Source of the DNA: Serratia sp. DD3
GTDB taxonomy: Bacteria > Pseudomonadota > Gammaproteobacteria > Enterobacterales > Enterobacteriaceae
Reading direction: 5' to 3'
DNA: 64,000 bases
Assembly: GCF_000496755.2 (NCBI RefSeq)
Contig: NZ_AYKS02000047.1
Coordinates: 186,001-250,000, forward strand
Shown here: positions 47,496 through 57,044 of the stretch, one piece after another
How positions within the stretch are numbered: the first letter of the stretch is position 1
Layout: every line of letters starts with the position of its first letter
Program-made: the position numbers and the translations under genes
Notes under the pieces: model-generated
Databases searched by the model: none
What the model was told of the DNA's origin: nothing
What the model saw: the letters and a program-made list of their open reading frames with translations, nothing else

Positions 47496-48515
47496 ATGAA
47501 ACCGATAACTTCTTTGCTCATCACCTCGCTGATTGCCGGTATCGCTGCACCGGCAGTGGCTAATACCGATCTGACTGTCTATACCGCCTTCGAGCCCGAG
47601 CAACTGGCTGAATTAAAAAGCGCTTTCGAACAGCAACACCCGGATATAAATATTAAGTGGGTGCGCGATTCTACTGGGGTGGTTACGGCGCGCTTGTTGG
47701 CAGAAAAAGCGCAACCTAAAGCCGACGCAGTATGGGGGCTGGCCGCCACCAGCCTGATGCAACTCGATCAACAGCAAATGCTGGCAGGGTATGCCCCTAA
47801 AGGGTTGGAGAAACTGGATAGCCGTTTCCGTGACGACAAGGCACAACCTCACTGGATTGGGCTGGATGCCTTTTTCAGCGCCATTTGCTTTAACGAGGTA
47901 GAGGCTAAAAAACAAGGGATCCCTGCCCCAGAAAGTTGGGCTGACCTCACTAAGCCTATCTACAAGGGTAAAGTGATCATGCCTAATCCCAGCTCTTCGG
48001 GTACTGGCTTCCTGAGCGTCGCAGGTTGGTTACAGACCATGGGGGAACAGCAAGGCTGGCAGTTTATGAATGACCTGCACCAGAATATCAGCCGTTATAC
48101 CCATTCAGGTTCAGCACCTTGTAAACTGGCGGCCAGCGGTGAAACGGTGGTCGGTATCTCGTTTGATTTCCCTGCTGCGAGCCTTAAGGCTAAAGGCGCC
48201 CCCATTGAAGTGATCTTCCCCAAAGAAGGCTCCGGTTGGGATATGGAAGCCGCCGCTATCATCAAAGGCACCAGCAAGTTGCAAGCCGCGCAGCAGTTGC
48301 TGGATTTCGCGGCAACAGAACAGGCTAACAGGCTGTATAACAAGTCGTTCGCTGTGGTTGCCATCCCACAGGTGGCACAAGCTCGGCCAGGTTACCCGGC
48401 TGATATCAACAGCCAGATGATCAAGAATGATTTTGCCTGGGCGGCCCGTGAGCGTGACAATATACTGACCCGCTGGAACTCTAACTTCTCTGGCAAGACT
48501 GAAGCTAAAAAATAA
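47496..48515 (+). CDS. phnS: 2-aminoethylphosphonate ABC transporter, substrate-binding protein
   Basis: The 339-residue periplasmic binding protein has a signal peptide (LLITSLIAGIAAPAVA) and the family 1 start TDLTVYTAFEPEQLAELKSAFEQ, then VWGLAATSLMQLDQQ and NPSSSGTGFLS. This pattern fits the PhnS2 subtype that pairs with a fused permease. ATG 47496 has GGAG six bases before it. The gap of 156 bases to phnT contains another operator, so phnT may have its own promoter. Confidence 0.92.
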   Translation: MKPITSLLITSLIAGIAAPAVANTDLTVYTAFEPEQLAELKSAFEQQHPDINIKWVRDSTGVVTARLLAEKAQPKADAVWGLAATSLMQLDQQQMLAGYAPKGLEKLDSRFRDDKAQPHWIGLDAFFSAICFNEVEAKKQGIPAPESWADLTKPIYKGKVIMPNPSSSGTGFLSVAGWLQTMGEQQGWQFMNDLHQNISRYTHSGSAPCKLAASGETVVGISFDFPAASLKAKGAPIEVIFPKEGSGWDMEAAAIIKGTSKLQAAQQLLDFAATEQANRLYNKSFAVVAIPQVAQARPGYPADINSQMIKNDFAWAARERDNILTRWNSNFSGKTEAKK

Positions 48516-48638
48516 GCGGGTTGTTACCGCACAGGCTGACCATCGTCGGTCTGTGCTGGTTGTCTTCCCCTTGGTTAGTCGCGCCTTAATCAGCTTGTCA
48601 CTGTTTATTCATGGCATCGTCATATTTCAACGCTAAAT

Positions 48639-48650
48639 TGGTATAGACCA
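48639..48650. promoter_or_regulatory. Likely PhnR operator before phnT
   Basis: TGGTATAGACCA, the same 12 bases as before phnW, is located 21 bases before the phnT start. Confidence 0.6.
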
Positions 48651-48671
48651 AAAATAGCCGCGAGCCTTGTC

Positions 48672-49736
48672 ATGACCCAGCCCTATCTGGATATCAAACA
48701 CCTTAACAAACACTTCAAGGCCTTTCAGGCACTCAAAGATATCTCCCTGACCGTAAAGAAAGGGGAGTTTGTCTGTTTTCTCGGCCCCTCCGGGTGTGGA
48801 AAAACCACCTTATTACGGGCTATCGCCGGGCTTGATCTGCCAGACAGCGGTGAAATCTGGCAAGGGGGGTGCGATATTTCACAGCTCCCTCCGCAGAGAC
48901 GGGATTTTGGCATTGTATTCCAGTCTTATGCCCTGTTCCCTAATCTAACAGTGGCGGAGAACATTGCGTTTGGGTTGCGAAATCAAGGGCTCGATAGTCA
49001 GGTAGTAAAAGAGCGGGTGGAGCATTGGCTCGCCTTGATTGGCCTTGGTGCGCAGTCGAATAAATATCCAAGCCAAATCTCAGGTGGCCAACAACAGCGA
49101 GTGGCTTTAGCCAGGGCTTTGGCTTTATCCCCGGGGTTATTGCTACTGGATGAACCCCTAAGTGCCCTCGATGCGCTGGTACGTACTCATCTGCGTAGTG
49201 AAATTCGTGCCCTGCAACAACGGTTGGGGATCACCACAATTATGGTGACTCACGATCAGGAAGAAGCGCTCACTATGGCAGACCGCATTGTGGTGATGGA
49301 ACATGGCACCATTGTGCAAGTCGGGACGCCGCAGGAGATCTACCACCATCCCGCAAGCCGTTTTGTTGCCAGCTTTGTTGGCAGTATGAACTTTCTCGAT
49401 ACGCAGGTACTCAATGCTCAGCAGGTGCGTCTTAACGAGCAGCCGCTGCCGCTGACCAATCATGCCGCTGCAGGCAGTACGTTGCAGGTGGCTATCCGCC
49501 CTGAAGCTATCAGCCTGGCCCCACCAGCGCAGCAAGGGCTACAAGCCAGGATTGAGCAAGTGGAGTTTCTCGGTTCTGCCCAGCGGTTGATCTGCCTGGC
49601 CGATACGCTAATGGGCCCCCAGCGGCTGCTGGTACAACTCTCTAACGATGAAGGTCAAGACTGGCGCAGTGGCATGGCGTGCTCTCTGCACTGGCCCACC
49701 AGTGCTATGCAACCTTTTTATGGGAAAGCCGCATGA
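48672..49736 (+). CDS. phnT: 2-aminoethylphosphonate ABC transporter ATP-binding protein
   Basis: The 354-residue ATPase has Walker A GPSGCGKTTLLR, Q-loop VFQSYALFPN, signature [16 protein letters not shown], Walker B LLLLDEPLSALDA and switch MVTHDQEEALTM. A C-terminal TOBE-type domain (about 240-354, QVAIRPEAISLAPP) is typical of importers of the PotA/MalK group. Its stop overlaps the phnU start (ATGA). Confidence 0.94.
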   Translation: MTQPYLDIKHLNKHFKAFQALKDISLTVKKGEFVCFLGPSGCGKTTLLRAIAGLDLPDSGEIWQGGCDISQLPPQRRDFGIVFQSYALFPNLTVAENIAFGLRNQGLDSQVVKERVEHWLALIGLGAQSNKYPSQISGGQQQRVALARALALSPGLLLLDEPLSALDALVRTHLRSEIRALQQRLGITTIMVTHDQEEALTMADRIVVMEHGTIVQVGTPQEIYHHPASRFVASFVGSMNFLDTQVLNAQQVRLNEQPLPLTNHAAAGSTLQVAIRPEAISLAPPAQQGLQARIEQVEFLGSAQRLICLADTLMGPQRLLVQLSNDEGQDWRSGMACSLHWPTSAMQPFYGKAA

Positions 49737-51451
49737 CACAGCATCTTGTTACCACCGTTCCTCGTTATTCAATCTGGCAACGGTTATGGGGTAGTTGGAG
49801 CCGCGATAAGGGCCTACAGTTGATTCTGTTGCTACTGGGGATTGCCTTGTTCGCAGGTGGGCTGCTGTTCCCGGTGCTCGCCATGCTGCAAAAAAGCCTG
49901 CAAGACAGTGACGGTAGCTGGGTCGGCTTTGCCAACTTCCGTCATTATCTTTCCACCCCATCGCTGGGGCGTACCATCAGTAATACCCTTTCGCTTGGCT
50001 TGAGCATTACGCTATTGGTGGTCACTGTCGCCTTTGGTTATGCCTATGCGCTGACCCGTACTTGCATGCCCGGGAAATCCCTGTTCCGCTTGATTGCTCT
50101 TATTCCTCTCCTGATGCCCTCATTGTTACCGGCTATCAGTCTGGTTTACTGGTTTGGTAACCAGGGGATTGCCAAAGGGTTACTGGGTGATGCGAGCATC
50201 TATGGCCCCATTGGTATCGTGATGGGCCTCAGTTTTTGGTGCTTTCCTCATGCCTTGATGATTCTTATTACCGCTCTCAGTCATAGTGATGCACGCCTTT
50301 ACGAGGCGGCCAAGGTGCTCGGTAGCCCTGCCTGGCGAACCTTTTTCACCGTGACGTTGCCCGCTGCTCGCTATGGTTTGCTCAGTGCGGCGATTGCCGT
50401 TTTCACGCTCACTATCTGTGACTTCGGGGTGGCGAAAGTTATCGGCGGGCAGTTTAGTGTGTTGGCGACGGATATCTATATCCAGGTTGTCGGGCTGCAA
50501 AACTTTTCACTGGGTGCGGTGACCAGCGTCATCCTTTTGCTGCCAGCGCTATTGAGCTTTGCCCTGGAGCACCGGGTGCGCAGTAAGATGCAGGAACAAA
50601 GTAATAGCCGGTCAGTTCCCTATCAACCAGCACCACATCGCTTGCGGGACTTACTGGCTCTGCTTTGGTGCAGCCTGTGGGCGCTGCTGTTTTTCGCCCT
50701 GGTGGGGATGGCCATCTATGGATCGCTGGTACAGTTCTGGCCTTATAAACTCAATTTGACGTTAGATCACTACGCCTTTAACAGTAATAGTGTTTATGGC
50801 TGGCAACCCTTTATCAATACGCTAAAACTGGGGGCGCTCACGGCCATCAGTGGAACGGTTATCATCATGGTCATCGCCTGGGTGCAAGAGAAAGGGCAGT
50901 ATTTCGCCCCGTTGCGCCACCTCATCCACCTGCTTGCCATGCTTTCGCTGGCAGTACCCGGGCTGGTGCTGGGGTTGGGCTATATCTTCTTTTTTAACCG
51001 TGCTGACAGTTTGCTAAGTGCTCTATACGGTACTTTGCCGTTGATGGTGCTCTCTTGTGTGATCCACTACTACACAGTGGGCCATATGACCGCGCTGACC
51101 AGCCTGAAGCAGTTACCGAAAGAGCTGGAGCTGGTTGCCATCTCTTTGCGTATTTCGCAGTGGAAAACATTCTGGCGGATCACCCTGCCAGCCTCACTGC
51201 CTGCTTTATTGGAGATCTTCATCTACTTGTTTGTTAACGCCATGACCACCACCTCGGCGGTGATCTTCCTCTACTCCAGCGACACGGTGTTGGCTTCGGT
51301 TGCGGTGCTGAATATGGAGGATTCCGGGGATACCGCCACCGCGGCCGCCATGGCAACGTTGATCTTGCTGGCAGCGGCTACGGTTAAGCTTATTCAGCTT
51401 GGCCTCAGCCGCGCACTGTTGGAAAGAACTCAGCGCTGGCGCCAGAGTTAA
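49733..51451 (+). CDS. phnU: 2-aminoethylphosphonate ABC transporter permease, two domains fused
   Basis: The 572-residue protein has twelve or so membrane segments arranged as two permease domains. The EAA loops are LYEAAKVLGSPAWRTFFTVTLPAA (about 190-215) and LELVAISLRISQWKTFWRITLPAS (about 465-488), with a hydrophilic linker between them (about 280-300). Salmonella has separate PhnU and PhnV; this single-chain form is the PhnU2 type. ATG 49733 begins inside the phnT stop. A terminator follows 33 bases after its stop. Confidence 0.92.
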   Translation: MTQHLVTTVPRYSIWQRLWGSWSRDKGLQLILLLLGIALFAGGLLFPVLAMLQKSLQDSDGSWVGFANFRHYLSTPSLGRTISNTLSLGLSITLLVVTVAFGYAYALTRTCMPGKSLFRLIALIPLLMPSLLPAISLVYWFGNQGIAKGLLGDASIYGPIGIVMGLSFWCFPHALMILITALSHSDARLYEAAKVLGSPAWRTFFTVTLPAARYGLLSAAIAVFTLTICDFGVAKVIGGQFSVLATDIYIQVVGLQNFSLGAVTSVILLLPALLSFALEHRVRSKMQEQSNSRSVPYQPAPHRLRDLLALLWCSLWALLFFALVGMAIYGSLVQFWPYKLNLTLDHYAFNSNSVYGWQPFINTLKLGALTAISGTVIIMVIAWVQEKGQYFAPLRHLIHLLAMLSLAVPGLVLGLGYIFFFNRADSLLSALYGTLPLMVLSCVIHYYTVGHMTALTSLKQLPKELELVAISLRISQWKTFWRITLPASLPALLEIFIYLFVNAMTTTSAVIFLYSSDTVLASVAVLNMEDSGDTATAAAMATLILLAAATVKLIQLGLSRALLERTQRWRQS

Positions 51452-51484
51452 GAGATAAAAGATAAGAGTTAAGAGATAAGAGAT

Positions 51485-51512
51485 CCGCGAGAGTGAGGTT
51501 CCCCTCTCGCGG
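51485..51512 (+). terminator. Hairpin terminator after phnU
   Basis: CCGCGAGAG and CTCTCGCGG form a nine-bp stem 33 bases past the stop. Short direct repeats of AGATAAGAG precede it. Confidence 0.65.
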
Positions 51513-51738
51513 CATCGGCGGGAAAGGCATCAACGGTAAGACTAAACTAACCTCCTTTATCGGGTAATACGCGCAATAAAGCACACATTATGCTTAACCA
51601 ATAAAAAACGGCAGTGGTAGGCTTGGCACGTGTTTTTAGCAAAACCCGAATAACCCGACTTCAGCGGTAGAAACGTTTGAGCATCGCCAAGATTTTCGCA
51701 GCTTGATTGGCGACGGGTATAGATAAGGAATATTTAAG

Positions 51739-52569
51739 ATGAAAGAAGTATACAAAGGAATGACTCGCGAGCAATTAGATGCTGCATACAATAATACTAA
51801 AGCCGTTAAAAACTTTGCCGAGCTACTAGGTGAGTTTCAGGCCAGAAGCAAAAAATTATATTCAGAAAAGAGCTCACAAAGAAACATACCTTATCACTCA
51901 TCCCCAAGAACCACCTTCGACTACTTCCCTGCCGACAAAAAAGGGTGCCCTACCTTTATTTTTATCCACGGCGGCTATTGGCAGAACTGTAACAAAGAGG
52001 ATTTTGCCTTTATTGCCAACGGCATTTTAAATGCAGGGATTAATGTTATTCTCGCCGAATACACTTTAGCGCCCGATGCATCAATGACACAAATAGTTAG
52101 CGAGATTGGCCTACTCTTAGATTACCTCCATCAGCATCGTGCTGAATTTAATATTACCCAAGGTAAAGTCTGTCTTGGTGGCCATTCCGCTGGCGGCCAT
52201 TTAACCGCTATTCACCGCAGCCACCCGCTGATTTCACATTCCATGCCAATCAGCGCGTTGATTGATTTACAACCTATCAGCCTATGCTGGTTGAATGAGA
52301 AACTAGCATTAACCGGTGAAGAGATAGAGAAATACAGCCCCATCAATAAACTCACCCAAGGTGGACCAACCGCTGTTCATGTTGGTGGTGGGGAGTTACC
52401 TGAGCTGATAAGGCATTCTCAAGAGCTCTATGACGGGCTTAAGGCTATTGGGTGTGATGTCACCTATCAAGAAGTGGGTCACGATGACCATTTTACTCAG
52501 TTGTATGAATTTGAACGCGCGGATGGTCTGTTGGTTAACTCATTGCAGGCGTTGTTCGAAAAAGCCTGA
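51739..52569 (+). CDS. Alpha/beta hydrolase, kynurenine-formamidase-like
   Basis: The 276-residue protein has the oxyanion-hole motif FIHGGYW, the nucleophile elbow GGHSAGGHLTA and a C-terminal VGHDDHFTQLYEF holding the catalytic histidine. These features are found in BD-FAE/kynurenine-formamidase-type esterases (HGGXW motif). The N-terminal 70 residues (GMTREQLDAAYNN) also match this group. The substrate is not known, and no tryptophan-pathway gene is nearby. AAGGAA precedes the start by nine bases. Confidence 0.8.
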   Translation: MKEVYKGMTREQLDAAYNNTKAVKNFAELLGEFQARSKKLYSEKSSQRNIPYHSSPRTTFDYFPADKKGCPTFIFIHGGYWQNCNKEDFAFIANGILNAGINVILAEYTLAPDASMTQIVSEIGLLLDYLHQHRAEFNITQGKVCLGGHSAGGHLTAIHRSHPLISHSMPISALIDLQPISLCWLNEKLALTGEEIEKYSPINKLTQGGPTAVHVGGGELPELIRHSQELYDGLKAIGCDVTYQEVGHDDHFTQLYEFERADGLLVNSLQALFEKA

Positions 52570-52613
52570 CCGATGATTTTATTAAATAAATAGGAATATT
52601 GACTGACGCCGGA

Positions 52614-52641
52614 TAAAAAAAGCCCCGCCATTACGACGGGG
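52614..52641 (-). terminator. Terminator of cpxP, convergent with the hydrolase gene
   Basis: CCCCG and CGGGG form a short stem (52623-52641); on the minus strand a run of T (A run at 52615-52621) follows it. Confidence 0.7.
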
Positions 52642-52693
52642 AAAATAGGGATGGTATTATGGCAAGGAAAAACAGGGTTTACTCAGTCGTACT

Positions 52694-53155
52694 CTACTTC
52701 TGGGCAGAAGTTCCTTGTAAACCAGAAATATGCTGCATACGTTGCTGATGTTTCTGGTCTAAAACATTTTTTTGCTCTGGTGTCAGCAGGTTATACATTT
52801 GGTTGCGTATCCGGGCCAATTCGACCTGGTGTTTTACCTGCTGATGAACCATTTTTTCCGCCTGGTCGTGCACGGCGGCTTCATCAAATTTATTTGCCGT
52901 CACCAGTTTATACATGGTGTCTATTTCTACTACATTAACCCCTGGCGGGTCGTCATGACCCTGGCGCATTAAGTCGCGCATTTGCTGGCGTTGCTGTTCA
53001 GTAAGGTCAACGCCATCAAATATGTGATTCTGACCTGAGGTTCCAAGTAAAAAGTCATCAACATAAGGCAGGTCAGTTTTCGGTGCAGCAAAAGCAGGAG
53101 TGCTAGAACCTATCACTAGCATTGATGCCATAACCACTGCGCCTACCTTAAACAT
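52694..53155 (-). CDS. cpxP: Periplasmic Cpx inhibitor and chaperone CpxP
   Basis: The 153-residue protein has a signal peptide (VVMASMLVIGSSTPAFA) and two LTxxQ motifs (DLTEQQRQQMRDLM and LLTPEQKNVLDQ) that define the CpxP/Spy family. CpxP binds the sensor kinase CpxA in unstressed cells and delivers misfolded proteins to DegP. It is divergent from cpxRA, with a CpxR box in between, so it is presumably activated by phosphorylated CpxR. Confidence 0.92.
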   Translation of the reverse strand: MFKVGAVVMASMLVIGSSTPAFAAPKTDLPYVDDFLLGTSGQNHIFDGVDLTEQQRQQMRDLMRQGHDDPPGVNVVEIDTMYKLVTANKFDEAAVHDQAEKMVHQQVKHQVELARIRNQMYNLLTPEQKNVLDQKHQQRMQHISGLQGTSAQK

Positions 53156-53235
53156 TTGAGCTCCTCGCGCTTTCTGACTTTGCGAATCAACGAAGAGCAG
53201 TGTATCGCCGTACCTGCAAACATGCGTCAGTGCAT

Positions 53236-53250
53236 GTAAAACTACGTAAA
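53236..53250. promoter_or_regulatory. CpxR box in the cpxP-cpxR intergenic region
   Basis: GTAAA-ACTAC-GTAAA matches the CpxR consensus GTAAA-N5-GTAAA exactly. It is positioned to control both divergent units. Confidence 0.85.
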
Positions 53251-53303
53251 GTCATGGAATGCCAGCAGTTGATAGCGTATTTTGCCTTTGGAGGTAAAGC
53301 ACA

Positions 53304-54002
53304 ATGAATAAAATTCTGTTAGTTGACGACGACCGCGAGTTAACCTCGCTACTGAAAGAACTGCTCGAAATGGAAGGGTTTAACATTGTCGTCGCTTACG
53401 ACGGTGAACAGGCGTTGTCGCTGCTAGACAGCTCCATCGATCTGCTGTTGCTCGATATCATGATGCCGAAGAAAAACGGTATCGATACCTTGAAAGAGCT
53501 GCGCCAGAATCACCAGACGCCCGTGATCATGCTGACAGCACGCGGTAGTGAACTGGATCGGGTTCTTGGCCTGGAACTGGGGGCGGATGACTATCTGCCG
53601 AAACCGTTTAATGACCGCGAACTGCTTGCTCGTATCCGGGCTATTCTGCGCCGTTCCAACTGGAACGAACAGCAGCAGACTATGGATAACGGTGCCCCTA
53701 CGCTGGATGTAGATGGCCTGCAACTCAACCCAGGTCGCCAAGAAGCCAGTTTTGATGGGCATGAGTTGGAGCTGACGGGTACCGAATTTACCTTACTCTA
53801 TTTGCTGGCAAAGCATCTTGGGCAGGTGGTTTCCCGCGAGTTACTCAGCCAGGAAGTGCTGGGTAAACGTTTGACACCCTTTGATCGCGCGATTGATATG
53901 CACATCTCCAACTTACGGCGTAAATTGCCGAACCGTAAAGATGGTCATCCTTGGTTCAAAACCTTGCGTGGTCGCGGTTATTTGATGGTATCTGCTACAT
54001 GA
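53304..54002 (+). CDS. cpxR: Response regulator CpxR
   Basis: The 232-residue OmpR-family regulator has receiver domain acidic residues in LVDDDRE, the phosphoacceptor aspartate in LLLLDIMMPKKNG, the conserved lysine in YLPKPFNDREL and a C-terminal winged helix (LTGTEFTLLYLLAKH, DMHISNLRRKL). It responds to envelope stress through CpxA. Its stop overlaps the cpxA start by four bases. Confidence 0.97.
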   Translation: MNKILLVDDDRELTSLLKELLEMEGFNIVVAYDGEQALSLLDSSIDLLLLDIMMPKKNGIDTLKELRQNHQTPVIMLTARGSELDRVLGLELGADDYLPKPFNDRELLARIRAILRRSNWNEQQQTMDNGAPTLDVDGLQLNPGRQEASFDGHELELTGTEFTLLYLLAKHLGQVVSRELLSQEVLGKRLTPFDRAIDMHISNLRRKLPNRKDGHPWFKTLRGRGYLMVSAT

Positions 54003-55369
54003 TTAATAGTTTGACGGCACGCATCTTCGCTATTTTCTGGTTCACATTAGCGTTGGTGCTGATGCTGGTGTTGATGGTGCCCAAACTTGATTCACGCCAA
54101 ATGACCTCATTGCTAGACAGCGAACAGCGGCAAGGGGTGATGCTGGAGCAGCACGTCGAGGCTGAGCTGCAAAACGATCCGCCCAATGACTTGATGTGGT
54201 GGCGGCGGCTGTTTCGTGCCATCGAGAAATGGGCTCCACCGGGCCAGCGCCTGCTGCTGGTCACCAGCGAAGGGCGAGTGATTGGCGCACAGCGTAATGA
54301 GATGCAGGTGGTGCGCAATTTCATCGGTCAATCAGATAACTCAGACCAACCGAAAAAGAAAAAGTATGGCCGAGTAGAGTTAGTCGGTCCTTTCTCGATT
54401 AGTGATGGTGAAGATAATTACCAGTTGTACTTGATCAGGCCCGCCAACAGCCCGCAATCAGATTTTATTAATCTGCTGTTTGATAGGCCATTAATGATGC
54501 TGATTTTCACCATGCTGATCAGCGCCCCGCTATTGCTCTGGTTGTCTTGGAGCCTGGCTAAACCTGCGCGCAAGTTGAAAAATGCTGCCGATGATGTGGC
54601 TCACGGCAACCTGAAGCAGCACCCGGAACTGGAGTCCGGGCCACAAGAGTTCCTGGCCACCGGCGCCAGTTTTAACCAGATGGTGAGCGCGCTCGAAAGA
54701 ATGATGACTGCCCAGCAACGGCTGATTTCTGATATTTCCCACGAATTGCGCACCCCATTAACCCGTCTACAGTTGGCAACCGCGTTAATGCGTCGCCGCC
54801 ACGGTGAAGGGCATGAGCTTGCACGGATTGAAATGGAAGCCCAACGCCTGGATTCAATGATTAACGATTTACTGCAGTTATCTCGTGGGCAGCAAAAGAG
54901 CGAACTGGCACGCGAACTAGTGAAAGCCAATCAATTGTGGGCCGAGGTGCTGGATAACGCCGGTTTTGAAGCCGAACAGATGGGGAAACAACTGGCTGTC
55001 ACCGCGCCCCCAGGCCCCTGGACCCTCTATGGTAACCCTGCGGCGCTGGATAGTGCATTGGAAAATATTATCCGCAATGCCTTACGTTATTCTCATACGC
55101 AGATCGCCGTGGCATTTAGTGTTGATAATCAGGGCATTACTATCGTGGTCGATGATGATGGCCCCGGTGTCAGCCCGGAAGAGCGCGAACAGATTTTCCG
55201 GCCATTTTACCGCACCGATGAAGCCCGTGACCGTCAATCCGGTGGATCTGGTCTCGGTTTGGCCATTGTGGAAGCCGCCGTCAATCAGCATCGTGGCTGG
55301 ATCAAAGCAGAAGACAGTCCGTTGGGTGGGTTACGCTTGGTATTATGGCTGCCATTACATCAGCGTTAA
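53999..55369 (+). CDS. cpxA: Sensor histidine kinase CpxA
   Basis: The 456-residue inner-membrane kinase has two membrane segments (FAIFWFTLALVLMLVLM and LMMLIFTMLISAPLLLWLSW) around a periplasmic domain, a HAMP linker and H-box SDISHELRTPLTRLQ. The ATP-binding N, G1 and G2 boxes follow (NIIRNALRYS, VDDDGPGVS, GGSGLGLAIVEAA). ATG 53999 overlaps the cpxR stop. It is the CpxR partner. Confidence 0.97.
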   Translation: MINSLTARIFAIFWFTLALVLMLVLMVPKLDSRQMTSLLDSEQRQGVMLEQHVEAELQNDPPNDLMWWRRLFRAIEKWAPPGQRLLLVTSEGRVIGAQRNEMQVVRNFIGQSDNSDQPKKKKYGRVELVGPFSISDGEDNYQLYLIRPANSPQSDFINLLFDRPLMMLIFTMLISAPLLLWLSWSLAKPARKLKNAADDVAHGNLKQHPELESGPQEFLATGASFNQMVSALERMMTAQQRLISDISHELRTPLTRLQLATALMRRRHGEGHELARIEMEAQRLDSMINDLLQLSRGQQKSELARELVKANQLWAEVLDNAGFEAEQMGKQLAVTAPPGPWTLYGNPAALDSALENIIRNALRYSHTQIAVAFSVDNQGITIVVDDDGPGVSPEEREQIFRPFYRTDEARDRQSGGSGLGLAIVEAAVNQHRGWIKAEDSPLGGLRLVLWLPLHQR

Positions 55370-55426
55370 TCGCCAGCGTTACAAGATTTTGTTATTCTGC
55401 TCGCCTCGTCGTGAGAGGCTTTTGAC

Positions 55427-55900
55427 ATGCTGAATATCGTTTTATTTGAACCCGAAATTCCACCTAATACCGGCAATATTATCCGTCTGTGTGCTAATAC
55501 CGGTTTCCAACTGCATCTGATCGAGCCGATGGGGTTCCCTTGGGATGATAAACGCCTACGCCGAGCCGGGCTGGATTACCATGAGTTTGTCAGCATCAAG
55601 CGCCATGCCGATTATGCGACTTTCCTCGCCAGCGAAAACCCCCAGCGGCTATTCGCTCTGACCACTAAAGGCACACCAGCACACAGTGCGGTCAGCTACC
55701 AGGCTGGGGATTATCTGCTATTTGGCCCAGAAACCCGCGGCCTGCCCGCCAGTATTCTGGATGAGCTACCTGCACAACAGAAAATTCGTATCCCCATGCT
55801 GGCCCAGAGCCGTAGTATGAACCTGTCAAACGCTGTCTCGGTGGTGGTTTATGAAGCCTGGCGCCAATTGGACTACGCAGGTGCACTAATCAAAGAGTAG
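55427..55900 (+). CDS. trmL: tRNA (cytidine(34)-2'-O)-methyltransferase TrmL
   Basis: The 157-residue SPOUT methyltransferase has the start [21 protein letters not shown], the motif [10 protein letters not shown] and the C-terminal knot [23 protein letters not shown]. It methylates the wobble nucleotide of leucine tRNAs. It lies 57 bases after cpxA, as in other enterobacteria. Formerly yibK. Confidence 0.96.
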   Translation: MLNIVLFEPEIPPNTGNIIRLCANTGFQLHLIEPMGFPWDDKRLRRAGLDYHEFVSIKRHADYATFLASENPQRLFALTTKGTPAHSAVSYQAGDYLLFGPETRGLPASILDELPAQQKIRIPMLAQSRSMNLSNAVSVVVYEAWRQLDYAGALIKE

Positions 55901-55977
55901 CGCGTACAGTTGATATTACGCGAGAGTGGTGTTCAAAAGTGCACCGTGCTTTTATCCGGCAACTTGATTTCACTGGG

Positions 55978-56152
55978 GTATATACCCAAGTTCAAAGAAA
56001 TTGCAGGTAGACGGCAAGCGCTGGTCCGCAGGGTGAACCTCATGGAAGAGGTTTATTAACCCCGATAAGCTTACATGGGTAAGTGATTCGGGTGAGCGAG
56101 CGTAGCCAACGCAGCGCCGCGCTGCCAACAACTCGAATTATTTAGTGTATAG
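55978..56152. repeat. ERIC-type intergenic repeat between trmL and cysE
   Basis: It begins ATATACCCAAGTTC and ends ACTCGAATTATTTAGTGTAT, and its centre has the ERIC core AGCTTACATGGGTAAGTGAT and GGGTGAGCGAGCGTAGCC. At about 175 bp it is longer than the usual 127-bp unit because of an internal insert. It adjoins the cysE stop codon and may influence the 3' ends of both genes. Confidence 0.8.
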
Positions 56153-56154
56153 CG

Positions 56155-56976
56155 CTAGATCCCGTCGCCATATTCAAATCCGTTATTGTCGCCGTTGAAG
56201 TACTGATCCATATCCATGGAAGGAGTATCACTTTCCGGGCGACCAACAATACGCGCGGGAACGCCAGCAGCGGTGGTATGTGGCGGAACCGACTGTAATA
56301 CCACCGAACCTGCACCAATTTTTGCCCCTTTGCCCACTTCAATATTGCCGAGGATTTTAGCCCCCGCGCCAATCATCACCCCTTCACGGATTTTCGGATG
56401 GCGATCCCCCCCGGTTTTGCCTGTCCCACCCAGCGTCACCGACTGCAGAATAGAGACGTTATTCTCCACCACGGCGGTTTCACCGATCACAATACCGGTG
56501 GCATGGTCGAGCATAATGCCGCAACCAATGTTGGCGGCCGGGTGTATATCGACACAAAAAGCGACGGAGATTTGGTTTTGCAGATAAATAGCCAAAGCCT
56601 GACGGCCTTGCTTCCATAGCCAATGACCAATACGGTAAGCCTGCAAGGCATGGAAACCTTTCAGATAGAGCAATGGCGTTGAGTATTTATCCACAGCAGG
56701 GTCACGCAAGCGTACCGCCAGAATATCGCGGGCGGCGGAAACAATCATCTGTGCATCAGAACGGTAGGCATCTTCCACCACTTCACGCACGGCAATCGCT
56801 GGCATGATGGGGTTAGCCAATTTATTGGCCAGAATATAACTCAGTGCACTGCCCAGATTTTCATGCTTGAGCAAGGTCGCATGAAAAAAGCTGGCCAACA
56901 TCGGTTCACATTCAGCCAATGCCCTCGCTTCTGATTTAATATTGTTCCACACCTGTGCTAACTCTTCTGACGACAT
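56155..56976 (-). CDS. cysE: Serine O-acetyltransferase
   Basis: The 273-residue enzyme has an N-terminal helical domain and C-terminal left-handed beta-helix hexapeptide repeats (AANIGCGIMLDHATGIVIGE, GAGAKILGNIEVGKGAKIGAG). Active-site histidine and aspartate are in DHATG. It makes O-acetylserine for cysteine synthesis. Genes run secB-gpsA-cysE on the minus strand, the usual order; the 68-bp gap to gpsA has no strong terminator. Confidence 0.97.
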   Translation of the reverse strand: MSSEELAQVWNNIKSEARALAECEPMLASFFHATLLKHENLGSALSYILANKLANPIMPAIAVREVVEDAYRSDAQMIVSAARDILAVRLRDPAVDKYSTPLLYLKGFHALQAYRIGHWLWKQGRQALAIYLQNQISVAFCVDIHPAANIGCGIMLDHATGIVIGETAVVENNVSILQSVTLGGTGKTGGDRHPKIREGVMIGAGAKILGNIEVGKGAKIGAGSVVLQSVPPHTTAAGVPARIVGRPESDTPSMDMDQYFNGDNNGFEYGDGI

Positions 56977-57044
56977 CCCTTTTTCTCCGCCTCAAAAAAA
57001 CAGCCTTTCGCCATCACTCCAGCACCCGAGCAATACCTCGGGGA

